A DNA stretch of 44,450 bases, from assembly GCF_016612505.1 (NCBI RefSeq), contig NZ_JAENRR010000041.1, forward strand, positions 1 through 44,450. The letters are read 5' to 3'. Shown one piece after another: positions 8,386 to 19,011 of the stretch. Every line of letters starts with the position of its first letter. Within the stretch, counting starts at the first letter, position 1. The notes under the pieces are model-generated. The model made no database searches. It was not told where the DNA came from and saw only the letters and a list, made by a program, of their open reading frames with translations. The position numbers and the translations under genes were made by a program. The DNA comes from Carboxylicivirga marina (lineage in GTDB: Bacteria > Bacteroidota > Bacteroidia > Bacteroidales > Marinilabiliaceae).

Positions 8386-11300
8386 CTACAATCTGAAGCC
8401 CATCAAAAGAATATCATCTACCTGCTCATACTCTGTTCCCATCCACTCTTCCATTTTCTGATGCAGGATGGCCTTTTGATCATCAATTGGCAGCTTATGT
8501 ATATTAAGCAATAAGTGACGGAATCGACGGTATTTGAACTTCTTCCCTTCGGCACCACCAAACTGATCGGCGAATCCATCAGAGAAAAGATAAATCACAT
8601 CTTTTGGATACACTTCAATTTCCTGACACGAATAAGACAATTCACGCTCATCATCAGAATAACCAATCGGAAAGCGATCGCCCTTATAGGTCATTATTTC
8701 ATTATCCCGAATGATATAAAGTGGGTTCATGGCTCCTGAAAACTGCAACACCTGCTTCTCTTCATCCAGCATCACCAATGCGATATCCATACCATCGTCG
8801 ACACTTTGCTTATTCAGACCTTTATCTTGACCATTCTTCTTAAAAGTTAGAGCCACCTCACGGCTTAACATATTTAGGATTTGAGCCGGACAGTGCTCTT
8901 CCTGTACCTCCACTATATTCTTTAGTAAGTCATATCCGATGATGGACATAAAGGCCCCGGGAACACCATGTCCGGTACAATCTACCGCTGCCAGAAACAC
9001 TTTTTTGCCGCTTCTGTATGTCCAGTAAAAATCACCACTAACAATATCTTTTGGTCGAAAATACACAAATGACTCAGGTATTATCTGCTTCACCATCTCT
9101 TCCGAAGGTATCATGGCTTCCTGTATTCTTTTAGCATAACTGATACTATCAGTCAAACTTTGGTGAATTCTCGATAAAGATTCCTTTTGAACCTCTATCT
9201 TTTTCTTATCCAGTGCCTTTTCATTCAGCGCCTTATATGCTTTTCTGTAGTTTCTGATTCGATAGTTAATCAGCGTTTGAATAAGCAATACGGCGAATAT
9301 GATATAAAAAGCATAAGCATAACCTGACATCCATAATGGAGGTTTCACCTCAATGAGTAACTGGGCTTCATCCTGTGCATATACACCATCATTATTAGCA
9401 CCTTTAATCTTGAGTATATATTCTCCAGGCGACAAGTTAGAAAAGTTCACAAAATTCTGAAAAGTGTCATCGCGCCAGCCTTCATCGTGTCCTTCCAACT
9501 TTATGCGATAAACATTTGCGGCCGGATAAGTATATTCCAGTGCTGAAAAGGAGACCCTAATCATCGTATTTCGCCTATACAAAACCGAAATTTCATCTAA
9601 CACACCCTGATAATCGTTGCTTAGTTTTCCTTTATGATAAACCTTAGCACCTGTAACTATTACCTTAGGTTTATTTAGATTTTTTGGCACATCAAGGGCA
9701 TTAATGATAGTTAAACCTTTATCTCCGCCAAAAAACAACTCATTATCGCCAAACTTACAAGAGGCGCTTACATTAAAATTATAATCAGGTACGCCATCAT
9801 TTTTATTGTAATGCGTTGGTGAACCTCCGGGTAGAATCATTGAAATACCAATGCCTGTACTTATCCATATGCGATTAAAATCGTCGATTTCAACAGCATA
9901 TATCTTACCACTAATTAAATCGTCATATTTCCAAAAAGAGGAAGCCTTGGTGTTCTTATCAAAATAAGATAAGCCGGAATGTGTCCCAATCACAATTTTG
10001 TCATGGTCTTCGGCAAAATCTGATATAATGTTATGGCTTAATACCTTCTCCTGCCCTTCGATATTACGAATACGATTAAAAGTCTTGGAAACAATATTAT
10101 AGGTATTGATACCATCATTCGTTCCTATCCATAGCAACCCATCGGTATCCTGAAACAACACATTAATCTCATCATCGCACAATCCATTATCACTTTCATT
10201 ATCTGCCCAATAGCTCGTCATTTTGCTACCATCAAATTTATAGAGCCCAAATTGTGTTGCAAACCAGATATGACCCAAACGATCTTCGATGATATCCTTA
10301 ATCTTATTCGTCTTAAGTAAATATTTAAAATCAGTACTGTTGGTATAACTAAACTCCTGTATTCGATTACTACCCCGATGAAGAATAAACACACCATCGT
10401 CGGTACCAAACCACATATTGTCTTTCGAATCTTTAAACATGGTATTAACTACCGGATCATCTTTTGACACATAGGGCGGATAAATGGTGTAGTGCTTGAA
10501 ACGCTTTGTATCACGCTGAATGGAATAAACTCCCTTTTGTACTGTCCCTAACCAAAGTGTGTTATCATCATCTACAAACACAGATTGAAAATCGAAACAA
10601 TCAATTGGATATTCAACTTCATCGCTTGCCGCTATAGAAGAAAACTTTGAAGGTTTACTATCAATCTTAAATAAACCATCTTGCCTTGTTCCAACCCACA
10701 TTAGTCCACTATTATCAATCAGTATCGATGATATCTTTTTAAAGGCAGCATTTAACTGACTATTGATTACATAACTATGATAGCTATTATATGGTGACTT
10801 AGAATTCATTAAACCTTTTGAAGTAGATAACCAAACGTCTCCATCATCACAGGCCAGAATACTATTAACACTCTCAACTTTATACTTATCTGTACTTTTA
10901 AATAATGGTGTAAAAGATTGCTGTTTTATTGAGTATCTCCATAATCCTTCTTTCGAACCAGCGAACAATAAGGAATCATTAACTTTTGCAAGGCTACTTA
11001 TCTCAACCTGTTGTTTTCTATTAGTGGGTGCAATGTGCTTAATCGATTGCACATCTTCCTGAATATATTGAATCCCATCCTTAGAGCCAAACCATATTTT
11101 ACCATTGCCAGATACAACAGGATATGATTCACTTATGCCTTTCTTTAAAACGGATGAATAATGGTCGTATCGCTTAAATTCCTTAGTTGCATGATTGATT
11201 TTAATAATGGCGTTTCGTGTTTTCACCCACACATCATCTCCATTGGTTTCCATACCATACACACCATACTCTCTGAGTGCCTTAAAGATTGGGGAAGTCT

Positions 11301-11712
11301 TTCCTAAATTCTTGAATTTACCATCCTTTTTTTGCCAGATAGCGATACCACTGTTTCTCGTGCCAATCCATATATTACCATCAGGCGTTTCTGTAATTGC
11401 CTGAATGTAATTGCCTACAATAGTGCTATCAGCAAGGGGATGATGCCTGAAAACATCAAAACCATAACCATCATAACGATTTAGCCCATCAGATGTACCA
11501 ATCCAAATATAACCTCTGCTATCCTGAAAAAGAGTGGTGATATGGCTGTTTGACAAGCCATCATTAATAGTATACTGCTCGTAGGATAACCGAACCTGCT
11601 GGGCATCAGCCACACTTAAACAACTAATTACCAACACAATATTCGCTAAAAAACGAAATTGAGAGATGGCATTAAATAAACCACAGAATATCCTTTGAAT
11701 CAACACACTCAT
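8386..11712 (-). CDS. Periplasmic propeller sensor with SpoIIE-type PP2C phosphatase output
   Basis: About 1108 residues from the ATG at 11712. A TTG at 11781 could add 23 residues, but the ATG gives a proper signal peptide (hydrophobic FLANIVLVISCLSVADA, cleavage before QQ). The periplasmic part (about 40-690) carries many two-component-regulator propeller repeats of the form D-x-x-G-x-I-W-I-G-T. A Y_Y_Y domain follows (about 720-810, ending SPGEYILKIKGANNDG), then one membrane helix (YAYAFYIIFAVLLIQTLI), a coiled coil, and a cytoplasmic SpoIIE/PP2C phosphatase. Its metal-binding acidic motifs are SGDF, DCTGHGVPGAF, DDGMDIAL and FSDGFADQFGG. It probably senses a periplasmic ligand (often polysaccharide in this class) and dephosphorylates an anti-anti-sigma-like partner. 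No partner gene is adjacent. Confidence 0.85.
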   Translation of the reverse strand: MSVLIQRIFCGLFNAISQFRFLANIVLVISCLSVADAQQVRLSYEQYTINDGLSNSHITTLFQDSRGYIWIGTSDGLNRYDGYGFDVFRHHPLADSTIVGNYIQAITETPDGNIWIGTRNSGIAIWQKKDGKFKNLGKTSPIFKALREYGVYGMETNGDDVWVKTRNAIIKINHATKEFKRYDHYSSVLKKGISESYPVVSGNGKIWFGSKDGIQYIQEDVQSIKHIAPTNRKQQVEISSLAKVNDSLLFAGSKEGLWRYSIKQQSFTPLFKSTDKYKVESVNSILACDDGDVWLSTSKGLMNSKSPYNSYHSYVINSQLNAAFKKISSILIDNSGLMWVGTRQDGLFKIDSKPSKFSSIAASDEVEYPIDCFDFQSVFVDDDNTLWLGTVQKGVYSIQRDTKRFKHYTIYPPYVSKDDPVVNTMFKDSKDNMWFGTDDGVFILHRGSNRIQEFSYTNSTDFKYLLKTNKIKDIIEDRLGHIWFATQFGLYKFDGSKMTSYWADNESDNGLCDDEINVLFQDTDGLLWIGTNDGINTYNIVSKTFNRIRNIEGQEKVLSHNIISDFAEDHDKIVIGTHSGLSYFDKNTKASSFWKYDDLISGKIYAVEIDDFNRIWISTGIGISMILPGGSPTHYNKNDGVPDYNFNVSASCKFGDNELFFGGDKGLTIINALDVPKNLNKPKVIVTGAKVYHKGKLSNDYQGVLDEISVLYRRNTMIRVSFSALEYTYPAANVYRIKLEGHDEGWRDDTFQNFVNFSNLSPGEYILKIKGANNDGVYAQDEAQLLIEVKPPLWMSGYAYAFYIIFAVLLIQTLINYRIRNYRKAYKALNEKALDKKKIEVQKESLSRIHQSLTDSISYAKRIQEAMIPSEEMVKQIIPESFVYFRPKDIVSGDFYWTYRSGKKVFLAAVDCTGHGVPGAFMSIIGYDLLKNIVEVQEEHCPAQILNMLSREVALTFKKNGQDKGLNKQSVDDGMDIALVMLDEEKQVLQFSGAMNPLYIIRDNEIMTYKGDRFPIGYSDDERELSYSCQEIEVYPKDVIYLFSDGFADQFGGAEGKKFKYRRFRHLLLNIHKLPIDDQKAILHQKMEEWMGTEYEQVDDILLMGFRL

Positions 11713-11822
11713 TGATGATAAAAGTAATAAAATCCTACGACCTAAAACAAGCGATAAATAATAAAGAACTTTAAATATCAAACATTTATTCTGAGTTTGA
11801 ATAAGCTTAACTATCAGAGAGC

Positions 11823-11846
11823 AAAAAAGAGAGGCTTAACCTCTCT
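11823..11846 (-). terminator. gltA terminator
   Basis: A perfect 7-bp stem (11828-11834 with 11840-11846) and 5-nt loop is followed on the minus strand by UUUUUU, ten bases after the citrate synthase stop. Confidence 0.9.
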
Positions 11847-11855
11847 TGCTTATAA

Positions 11856-13169
11856 TTATTTTTGATAGTTTACCTTATCAACAAACCACTTTAAGTTTTG
11901 CGACTTAGGCCTTTCAATTGGCAATCCATATAAGCGATCCCAAATAAGCTGAGTTAACACCCCTAAAGAACGTGAAACGCCGAATAAAACCGTATATATC
12001 GGATACTCGGTAATGCCAAAGGATGATAATAAAGAACCACTAATAGCATCTACATTTGGCCATGGGTTCTTCACTTTACCTGTCTGTGTCAATAAACCTG
12101 GTACTACATTGTATATCTTATCCACCATTTGAATCAAAGGTGCGTTTGGTGCATATTTCTTAGCAAACTCAAGCTGAACCGTAAATCGAGGGTCAGTCTT
12201 TCGCAATACGGCATGGCCATATCCCGGAATTACCTGTCCCTTTTTAAGAGTCATTTCTGCATACTCTTTTATTTGCGATTCTGTTGGATTTTCACTTCCA
12301 ATCTCCCTCATCATTTTATGAATCCAGTGCATTACATTTTGATTTGCCATTCCATGTAGCGGTCCGGCTAAGCCATTCATACCAGCTGAGAAACTATAAT
12401 AGGGATTCGATAAAGCGGAGCCTACTAAATGAGTGGCATGCGCCGACACATTGCCACCTTCGTGATCGGCATGAATCATCATGTAAAGTCGCATCAGTCG
12501 ATGTACTTCTTCAGTATCATGTCCCATCATGTGGGCTAAGTTTGCTGCCCAATCATGACTCGGATCAATATCGATGTATTGCTCGTTATGAAATACTCGA
12601 CGATAGATATAGGCCGCAATCACTGGCAAACGCGAGATTAAATCCATCACACCCTCATAAGTTGGCCCCCAATAGTCCTTCTTATCCATCCCTGTTAGAT
12701 AAGCTTTTCTAAATTGTGATTCGGTAGACATTGCCAATATCGCCGTATTAAACTGAATCATAGGGTGGGCATCTTTTGGCAAAGCATTAATCACATCAAA
12801 CACATGTGGAGGGATGCCTTGTGAACGCTGAGCCCATTGTTCACTTATTTGATTAACATCTTCTTTTGTTGGTAATTCGCCCGTTAGCATCAGGTAAAAT
12901 AACCCTTCAGGTAATGGTTCTCCTTCCTTTTTTACTTTCGGAAGAAGCTCCTGTAGTTGAGGAATCGAATAACCGCGGAAACGAATACCTTCTTCAGCAT
13001 CTAACTTTGAAGTACACGTTAGTAAGGACACCATGCCTTTCATCCCTGTCAGAACCTGACCTAAGGTAACATCCTGAATAACATCATCACCGTGTTTTTT
13101 GAGTAAGTCTTTAACCATCTCGGCCTTAGGGCGGCCTATTTCAATGATCTTTTCTTTAATATAATCCAT
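11856..13169 (-). CDS. gltA: Citrate synthase, eukaryotic (mitochondrial) type
   Basis: Condenses acetyl-CoA and oxaloacetate to citrate, the entry to the TCA cycle. It is 437 residues long. The sequence follows the mitochondrial enzyme far more closely than E. coli GltA: HADHEGGNVSAHATHLVGSA (about 232-251, catalytic His), then NGLAGPLHGMANQ (about 264-276), PGYGHAVLRKTDPRF (about 315-329, second catalytic His), KNPWPNVDAISG, and YTVLFGVSRSLGVL with the ending ERPKSQN. Such enzymes belong to the dimeric, NADH-insensitive type I class. The gene has its own terminator and lies upstream of the sensor gene. Assignment to the eukaryotic subtype is from memory of the family and was not aligned. 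Confidence 0.95.
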   Translation of the reverse strand: MDYIKEKIIEIGRPKAEMVKDLLKKHGDDVIQDVTLGQVLTGMKGMVSLLTCTSKLDAEEGIRFRGYSIPQLQELLPKVKKEGEPLPEGLFYLMLTGELPTKEDVNQISEQWAQRSQGIPPHVFDVINALPKDAHPMIQFNTAILAMSTESQFRKAYLTGMDKKDYWGPTYEGVMDLISRLPVIAAYIYRRVFHNEQYIDIDPSHDWAANLAHMMGHDTEEVHRLMRLYMMIHADHEGGNVSAHATHLVGSALSNPYYSFSAGMNGLAGPLHGMANQNVMHWIHKMMREIGSENPTESQIKEYAEMTLKKGQVIPGYGHAVLRKTDPRFTVQLEFAKKYAPNAPLIQMVDKIYNVVPGLLTQTGKVKNPWPNVDAISGSLLSSFGITEYPIYTVLFGVSRSLGVLTQLIWDRLYGLPIERPKSQNLKWFVDKVNYQK

Positions 13170-13268
13170 ATTGAGTAAGCTGATTGAATTAATACTGCGC
13201 CTTGGTGTGAGTTCGAGGCAATGTTAAAACAGATAAGTGCTATAATTGTTCTGCAGACATATGGACAT

Positions 13269-13298
13269 AAAAAAAAGGCTGACCATAAGGCCAACCTT
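13269..13298 (-). terminator. eno terminator
   Basis: A 10-bp stem with two G-U pairs (13275-13284 with 13289-13298) and a 4-nt loop is followed on the minus strand by eight U. It lies 23 bases after the enolase stop. Confidence 0.9.
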
Positions 13299-13321
13299 TT
13301 CTATATTAGAGAAATATTTAC

Positions 13322-14635
<1,314 letters not shown>

Positions 14636-14661
14636 TTATGTATTGATTGATAATCTGTCAT

Positions 14662-14693
14662 AAAAAAAGGATAATGCTATTTCATCATTATCC
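14662..14693 (-). terminator. Second hairpin terminator between rplQ and eno
   Basis: A perfect 8-bp stem (14669-14676 with 14686-14693) and 9-nt loop is followed on the minus strand by a seven-U run. It could be a tandem backup terminator, or an attenuator controlling read-through into eno, whose ATG is 39 bases further. Confidence 0.8.
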
Positions 14694-14713
14694 CCTTTTA
14701 AAGCAATTTCAAG

Positions 14714-14747
14714 AAAAAAAAGGAAAAACGAAAGTCTTTCCTTTTTT
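14714..14747 (-). terminator. Terminator ending the ribosomal-protein cluster
   Basis: An 11-bp stem (14716-14726 with 14737-14747), A/U-rich with a GGAAA/TTTCC core, is followed by a U-run on the minus strand. It lies ten bases after the rplQ stop. Confidence 0.85.
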
Positions 14748-14756
14748 AACATTGAT

Positions 14757-15293
14757 TTATTCTTTTGATTCAGCTTCAGTAGAATCAGAAGCTTGCTCTT
14801 GAGTAGTTTCTTCTTGAGCAGGCGCCTCTGTAGCAACCGCTGTTTCAGCAGTTGATTTTCTACGTCCGCGTCGTGTTCTTTTACCAGCTGAAGAGGACTT
14901 CTTAGTTTCCAACATATTTTCATTGTAGTCGACCAACTCGATTAAACACATTTCTGCGTTATCACCCAAACGGTTTCCTAACTTTAAAATACGAGTATAT
15001 CCTCCTGGTCTGTCAGCAACTTTCTCAGCTACATCACCAAATAACTCTTTAACTGCGTATTTATCTTTTAAAGATGCAAATACGGTTCTTTGAGCATGAG
15101 TACGTTCTTCAACAGTACTTAACTCTTTTGTTTTAGTGATAAGAGGCTCAACATACATACGTAATGCTTTAGCCTTAGCAACCGTAGTCTTGATTCTTTT
15201 GTGAAGAATCAATGAGGAAGCCATGTTAGCCAACATCGCTTTGCGATGCGCGCTCTTACGACCTAAATGATTAAATTTCTTTCTATGTCTCAT
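14757..15293 (-). CDS. rplQ: 50S ribosomal protein L17, with C-terminal extension
   Basis: A large-subunit protein near the peptide exit tunnel. The core is residues 1-125 ([40 protein letters not shown]). The total of 178 exceeds the usual 115-130. Residues about 130-145 are a basic patch ([11 protein letters not shown]), and 146-178 form an acidic, low-complexity tail rich in Ala, Thr, Glu and Gln. Such tails occur on L17 in Bacteroidota, with no proven role. It is the last gene of the cluster, 5 bases after rpoA. Confidence 0.96.
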   Translation of the reverse strand: MRHRKKFNHLGRKSAHRKAMLANMASSLILHKRIKTTVAKAKALRMYVEPLITKTKELSTVEERTHAQRTVFASLKDKYAVKELFGDVAEKVADRPGGYTRILKLGNRLGDNAEMCLIELVDYNENMLETKKSSSAGKRTRRGRRKSTAETAVATEAPAQEETTQEQASDSTEAESKE

Positions 15294-15298
15294 CGCTT

Positions 15299-16291
15299 TT
15301 ATTCCTTGTCTAATTTATACTTTGCGGTGTCCATTCCGAAAGTAAGCCCCATATTGAGTAGTAAATCATCCAACTCAGTAAGTGACTTCTTACCGAAGTT
15401 ACGGAACTTAAGTAAGTCGTTACGATTAAATGTTACAAGCTCTCCTAATGTTTCAACATCGGCGGCTTTTAAGCAATTAAGTGCACGAACTGATAAGTCC
15501 ATATCAACCAGCTTCGTTTTAAGAAGTTGACGCATATGCAATACTTCTTCATCAAACTCTTCGTTGCCAAATTTCTCATCAGAATCAAGAGTAATCTTTT
15601 CATCAGAAAATAGCATGAAGTGATAAATCAATATTTTTGCGGCTTCTTTTAGTGCATCTTTTGGATGAATAGAACCATCAGACTCAATTTCAAATACTAA
15701 CTTTTCGTAATCTGTCTTTTGCTCAACACGATAGTTTTCAATGGCAAACTTAACGTTGCGAATAGGTGTAAAGATTGAATCAATAGCAATTAAACCAAAT
15801 TCTGCCTCAGCGGGTTTATTCTCTTCAGAAGGAACATAACCTCTTCCCTTATCGATGGTCAAAACCATCTGCAGATTTACCTCTGGATTCATCTTAGCAA
15901 TTACTAGTTCTGGGTTTAACACCTCAAAACCAGTCATAAATTGATTAAGATCACCGGCTGTAAACTCTTCTTTACCTGAAATACTAACAGTAACAGTTTC
16001 CTGCTCTGTATCTTCTACCAGATTTTTGAAGCGAACCTGCTTAAGATTAAGAACGATCTCTGTAACATCATTAATTACACCAGGGATGCTGGTAAATTCA
16101 TGATCTACGCCTTCGATCTTAACAGTCGTAATTGCGTATCCCTCTAGTGAGGACAACAATATTCTTCTTAAGGCATTTCCAACGGTAATACCATACCCTG
16201 GTTCAAGCGGACGAAATTCAAATTTGCCGAATTTTTCGTCGGCTTCCAGCATAATTACTTTATCTGGTTTTTGGAATGCTAATATTGCCAT
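15299..16291 (-). CDS. rpoA: RNA polymerase subunit alpha
   Basis: Scaffold subunit of RNA polymerase. It is 330 residues long, as usual. The N-terminal domain (about 1-235) dimerises and binds beta/beta' ([30 protein letters not shown]-like [12 protein letters not shown]). The C-terminal domain (about 255-318) binds DNA and activators ([37 protein letters not shown]). It is embedded between rpsD and rplQ in the conserved alpha-operon order. Confidence 0.98.
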   Translation of the reverse strand: MAILAFQKPDKVIMLEADEKFGKFEFRPLEPGYGITVGNALRRILLSSLEGYAITTVKIEGVDHEFTSIPGVINDVTEIVLNLKQVRFKNLVEDTEQETVTVSISGKEEFTAGDLNQFMTGFEVLNPELVIAKMNPEVNLQMVLTIDKGRGYVPSEENKPAEAEFGLIAIDSIFTPIRNVKFAIENYRVEQKTDYEKLVFEIESDGSIHPKDALKEAAKILIYHFMLFSDEKITLDSDEKFGNEEFDEEVLHMRQLLKTKLVDMDLSVRALNCLKAADVETLGELVTFNRNDLLKFRNFGKKSLTELDDLLLNMGLTFGMDTAKYKLDKE

Positions 16292-16300
16292 AAGAATTAA

Positions 16301-16906
16301 TTATTTAGAATACAATTCAACAATCAACTGTTCTTTAATGTTTTCAGGAATATCACTTCTTTCAGGTACATTCAAGAATTTACCTGCAAATGAATCTTGA
16401 TCCCATTCTAACCAGGAATATTTATGCACACCTGTATTTGCCAAAGAGTTTGAAATAACTTCAAGCGATTTTGACTTTTCGCGAACTCCTACTACCATAT
16501 CAGATTTAACCTGAAATGAAGCGATGTTTACGATTCCACCATCCACAGTAATGTGACGGTGTGATACAAGTTGTCTTGCAGCTGCTCTTGTAGGAGCAAT
16601 TCCCATGCGATAAACAACGTTATCTAAACGAGATTCTAGAAGTCCAAGTAACACCTCACCTGTAATACCTTTGCTTCGAGAAGCCTTCTTAAACAGGTTA
16701 CGGAATTGTTTTTCTAAAACACCGTATGTGTACTTAGCTTTTTGCTTTTCTTTTAACTGTAGACCGTATTCACTTGTTTTACGTCTACGGTTATTACCAT
16801 GTTGTCCTGGAGGAAAATTTCTTCTTTCGAAATTTTTATCCGGGCCATAAATCGCTTCACCGAACTTTCGGGCGATTCGTGTTTTTGGACCAATATATCT
16901 AGCCAT
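16301..16906 (-). CDS. rpsD: 30S ribosomal protein S4
   Basis: Primary 16S rRNA-binding assembly protein, 201 residues. The N-terminal region lacks the zinc-binding cysteines found in some S4 proteins (zinc-independent form). The S4 RNA-binding domain is at about 91-150 ([38 protein letters not shown]). In E. coli S4 represses its own operon; whether that holds here is unknown. A 144-base gap to rpsK and a tandem repeat right before this start set it apart from the tightly packed neighbours. Confidence 0.98.
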   Translation of the reverse strand: MARYIGPKTRIARKFGEAIYGPDKNFERRNFPPGQHGNNRRRKTSEYGLQLKEKQKAKYTYGVLEKQFRNLFKKASRSKGITGEVLLGLLESRLDNVVYRMGIAPTRAAARQLVSHRHITVDGGIVNIASFQVKSDMVVGVREKSKSLEVISNSLANTGVHKYSWLEWDQDSFAGKFLNVPERSDIPENIKEQLIVELYSK

Positions 16907-16912
16907 TCTTCT

Positions 16913-16944
16913 AAATTTTTGATTTTAAATTTTTGATTTTAAAT
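16913..16944. repeat. Tandem 14-bp repeat just upstream of rpsD
   Basis: AAATTTTTGATTTT occurs at 16913-16926 and again at 16927-16940, followed by the start of a third copy. It lies 6 bases ahead of the rpsD ATG (minus strand) in the largest gap of the alpha-operon part. Confidence 0.7.
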
Positions 16945-17050
16945 ATTGAATATGGCAGCCGCTAGATTATAGAGAGGAGAAATAATCATATAACCAATTC
17001 TTATTCAAAATTTGCCATCAAAAACCTATGGTTAACAACTAGTAGAGTTA

Positions 17051-17440
17051 TTAAACTCTTCTTCTTTTTGGAGGACGACATCCGTTGTGCGGTAATGGTG
17101 TAACATCAACAATTTCTGTTACTTCAATACCTGCCGCATGAATTGAACGAATCGCAGACTCACGACCGTTACCAGGTCCTTTCACATGAACTTTTACCTT
17201 TCTTAGTCCTAGGTCGAATGCTACTTTTGAACAATCAGTAGCAGCCATCTGTGCAGCATAAGGTGTGTTCTTTTTAGAACCACGGAAACCCATTTTACCT
17301 GCACTAGACCAAGAAATCACCTGACCATTTTGGTTGGCCAAAGTAATGATAATGTTATTGAAAGACGAATGGATACTAGCCTGTCCAACTGCCTCCACTT
17401 TAACAACTCTCTTCTTTTGAGATCCTGACTTCTTTGCCAT
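17051..17440 (-). CDS. rpsK: 30S ribosomal protein S11
   Basis: Small-subunit platform protein near the E-site mRNA path. 129 residues with the conserved blocks [42 protein letters not shown] and the basic end [18 protein letters not shown]. It lies 10 bases after rpsM. Confidence 0.98.
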   Translation of the reverse strand: MAKKSGSQKKRVVKVEAVGQASIHSSFNNIIITLANQNGQVISWSSAGKMGFRGSKKNTPYAAQMAATDCSKVAFDLGLRKVKVHVKGPGNGRESAIRSIHAAGIEVTEIVDVTPLPHNGCRPPKRRRV

Positions 17441-17450
17441 ATCTTACTTA

Positions 17451-17828
17451 TTATTTAGTGGCTTTCTTTTTATTTGCAACAGTCTTCTTCTTACCCTTAC
17501 GAGTACGAGCATTGTTTTTAGTACATTGCCCACGTAATGGTAAACCGATACGGTGACGAATTCCACGGTAACATCCAATATCCATCAAACGCTTGATGTT
17601 CAATTGAACTTCCGAACGTAATTCACCTTCGATTTTATAACTGTCAGCAATATTTTCACGTACAGCTTTAATCTGCGCGTCGGTCCAGTCTGAAACTTTG
17701 ATATTAGCGTCAACGCCAACATTCTGAAGAATCTCTTGTGCTCTGCTTCTACCTATACCGAAGATATAAGTTAAAGCGATTTCACCTCTTTTATTTGAGG
17801 GTATATCAACTCCAGCAATCCTTGCCAT
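17451..17828 (-). CDS. rpsM: 30S ribosomal protein S13
   Basis: Small-subunit head protein contacting P-site tRNA and the subunit bridge. 125 residues with [20 protein letters not shown] at the start and the basic C-terminus [20 protein letters not shown] that reaches the P site. Confidence 0.98.
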   Translation of the reverse strand: MARIAGVDIPSNKRGEIALTYIFGIGRSRAQEILQNVGVDANIKVSDWTDAQIKAVRENIADSYKIEGELRSEVQLNIKRLMDIGCYRGIRHRIGLPLRGQCTKNNARTRKGKKKTVANKKKATK

Positions 17829-17839
17829 AATCTTATAAT

Positions 17840-17956
17840 TTATCCTTGACGTTGTTTAAACTTTGGATTCTTTTTATTAATCACATACAAGCGCCCTTTG
17901 CGTTTTACGATTTTGCAATCGGCACTTCTTTTCTTTACAGATGCTCTAACCTTCAT
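17840..17956 (-). CDS. rpmJ: 50S ribosomal protein L36 (38 aa, zinc-free form)
   Basis: Smallest ribosomal protein, placed between infA and rpsM as in other bacteria. The translation runs [20 protein letters not shown], then [18 protein letters not shown]. Of the four ligands of the zinc form (Cys-x2-Cys...Cys...His) only one Cys remains. This is the zinc-independent variant common in Bacteroidota. The start is ATG at 17956 and the stop TAA at 17840-17842. Confidence 0.96.
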   Translation of the reverse strand: MKVRASVKKRSADCKIVKRKGRLYVINKKNPKFKQRQG

Positions 17957-17970
17957 GATCAGTCACTTTT

Positions 17971-18189
17971 TTATTTGTATCTATAGGAAATTCTTCCCTT
18001 TGTCAAATCATACGGAGACATCTCTACCTTTACTTTATCACCTGGTAAAATTTTAATGTAATGCATACGCATTTTACCAGAGATATGTGCGGTAATGATA
18101 TGCCCGTTTTCCAATTCCACTCTAAACATGGCATTGGATAAGGCTTCAATGATTGTTCCGTCTTGTTCTATAGAGGCTTGTTTCGCCAT
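17971..18189 (-). CDS. infA: Translation initiation factor IF-1
   Basis: 72-residue OB-fold protein that blocks the A site during initiation. The standard sequence is visible: [59 protein letters not shown], ending RISYRYK. It lies 15 bases after map and precedes rpmJ, the usual order. Confidence 0.98.
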   Translation of the reverse strand: MAKQASIEQDGTIIEALSNAMFRVELENGHIITAHISGKMRMHYIKILPGDKVKVEMSPYDLTKGRISYRYK

Positions 18190-18204
18190 AATTTCTATAA
18201 CTTT

Positions 18205-18990
18205 TTATTTTTCAGACTGCAAATGTAATACTTCTTCTACAAATTTAAAACTAGAAAGTATATCAGCTTTACCTTTTCTTACTGCTACAGTATGTTCATA
18301 ATGAGCAGATACCTTACTATCTATCGTTTTAATGGTCCATCCATCGTCGTCCTGAACAATTTGGCGTTTGCCTAAATTAATCATTGGTTCGATGGCAATA
18401 ACCATTCCCGACTTTAATTTGGTACCGTTTCCTTTGCGACCATAATTGGCTACTTCCGGTGCTTCATGCAGGTTTTTTCCAATTCCATGACCTACCATTT
18501 CGCGAACAACACTATAACCGCGTTCTTCTGAGTAAGTTTGAATAGCATTACCTACATCACCCAATCGATTATTTTCAATTGCTTGCTCAATGCCTTTATA
18601 TAACGATTCTTTGGTTGCATCTAATAATGCTTTTACTTCAGGTGCAACTTCTCCAATTGGGAAAGTGTAAGCTGAATCACCATAGAATTCATTTATTAAA
18701 ACACCACAATCAACCGAAACAATATCTCCTTCGTTTAAAGGATTATCGTTAGGGATACCATGAACTACCTGTTCGTTAACAGAAGTACAAAGTGTATTAG
18801 GGAAACCCTGATAATTTAAAAAGCCAGGAGTACCTCCATTATCTCTAATGAAGGTCTCGGCTATTTTGTCTAGTTCTAACGTAGAAACACCAGGCTTAAT
18901 GGCCTTTGCTACTTCACCAAGCGTTTTAGCCACCAATTGGTTGCTAATGCGCATCAACTCTATTTCTTCGTCAGTCTTTAAATAAATCAT
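18205..18990 (-). CDS. map: Methionine aminopeptidase, type I
   Basis: Removes the initiator Met from nascent proteins. 261 residues, type Ia (no N-terminal zinc extension). The five metal ligands can be placed: Asp in VSVDCGV, Asp in FYGDSAYTF, His in MVGHGIGKNLHE, Glu in VIAIEPMIN, and Glu in YEHTVAV. The substrate-binding His lies in QVVHGIPND. It lies between secY and infA, a common Bacteroidota arrangement that couples synthesis and processing. Confidence 0.97.
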   Translation of the reverse strand: MIYLKTDEEIELMRISNQLVAKTLGEVAKAIKPGVSTLELDKIAETFIRDNGGTPGFLNYQGFPNTLCTSVNEQVVHGIPNDNPLNEGDIVSVDCGVLINEFYGDSAYTFPIGEVAPEVKALLDATKESLYKGIEQAIENNRLGDVGNAIQTYSEERGYSVVREMVGHGIGKNLHEAPEVANYGRKGNGTKLKSGMVIAIEPMINLGKRQIVQDDDGWTIKTIDSKVSAHYEHTVAVRKGKADILSSFKFVEEVLHLQSEK

Positions 18991-19011
18991 GTCAATGATC
19001 GTATTCCAATA

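Noticed and set aside
14636-14923. 95-residue minus frame beside rplQ
   Set aside because: Shadow frame of the rplQ low-complexity tail and the terminators.
17840-17956. L36 or S14 as degraded genes because zinc cysteines are missing
   Set aside because: Both match the zinc-independent variants normal in Bacteroidota, with full length and proper context.
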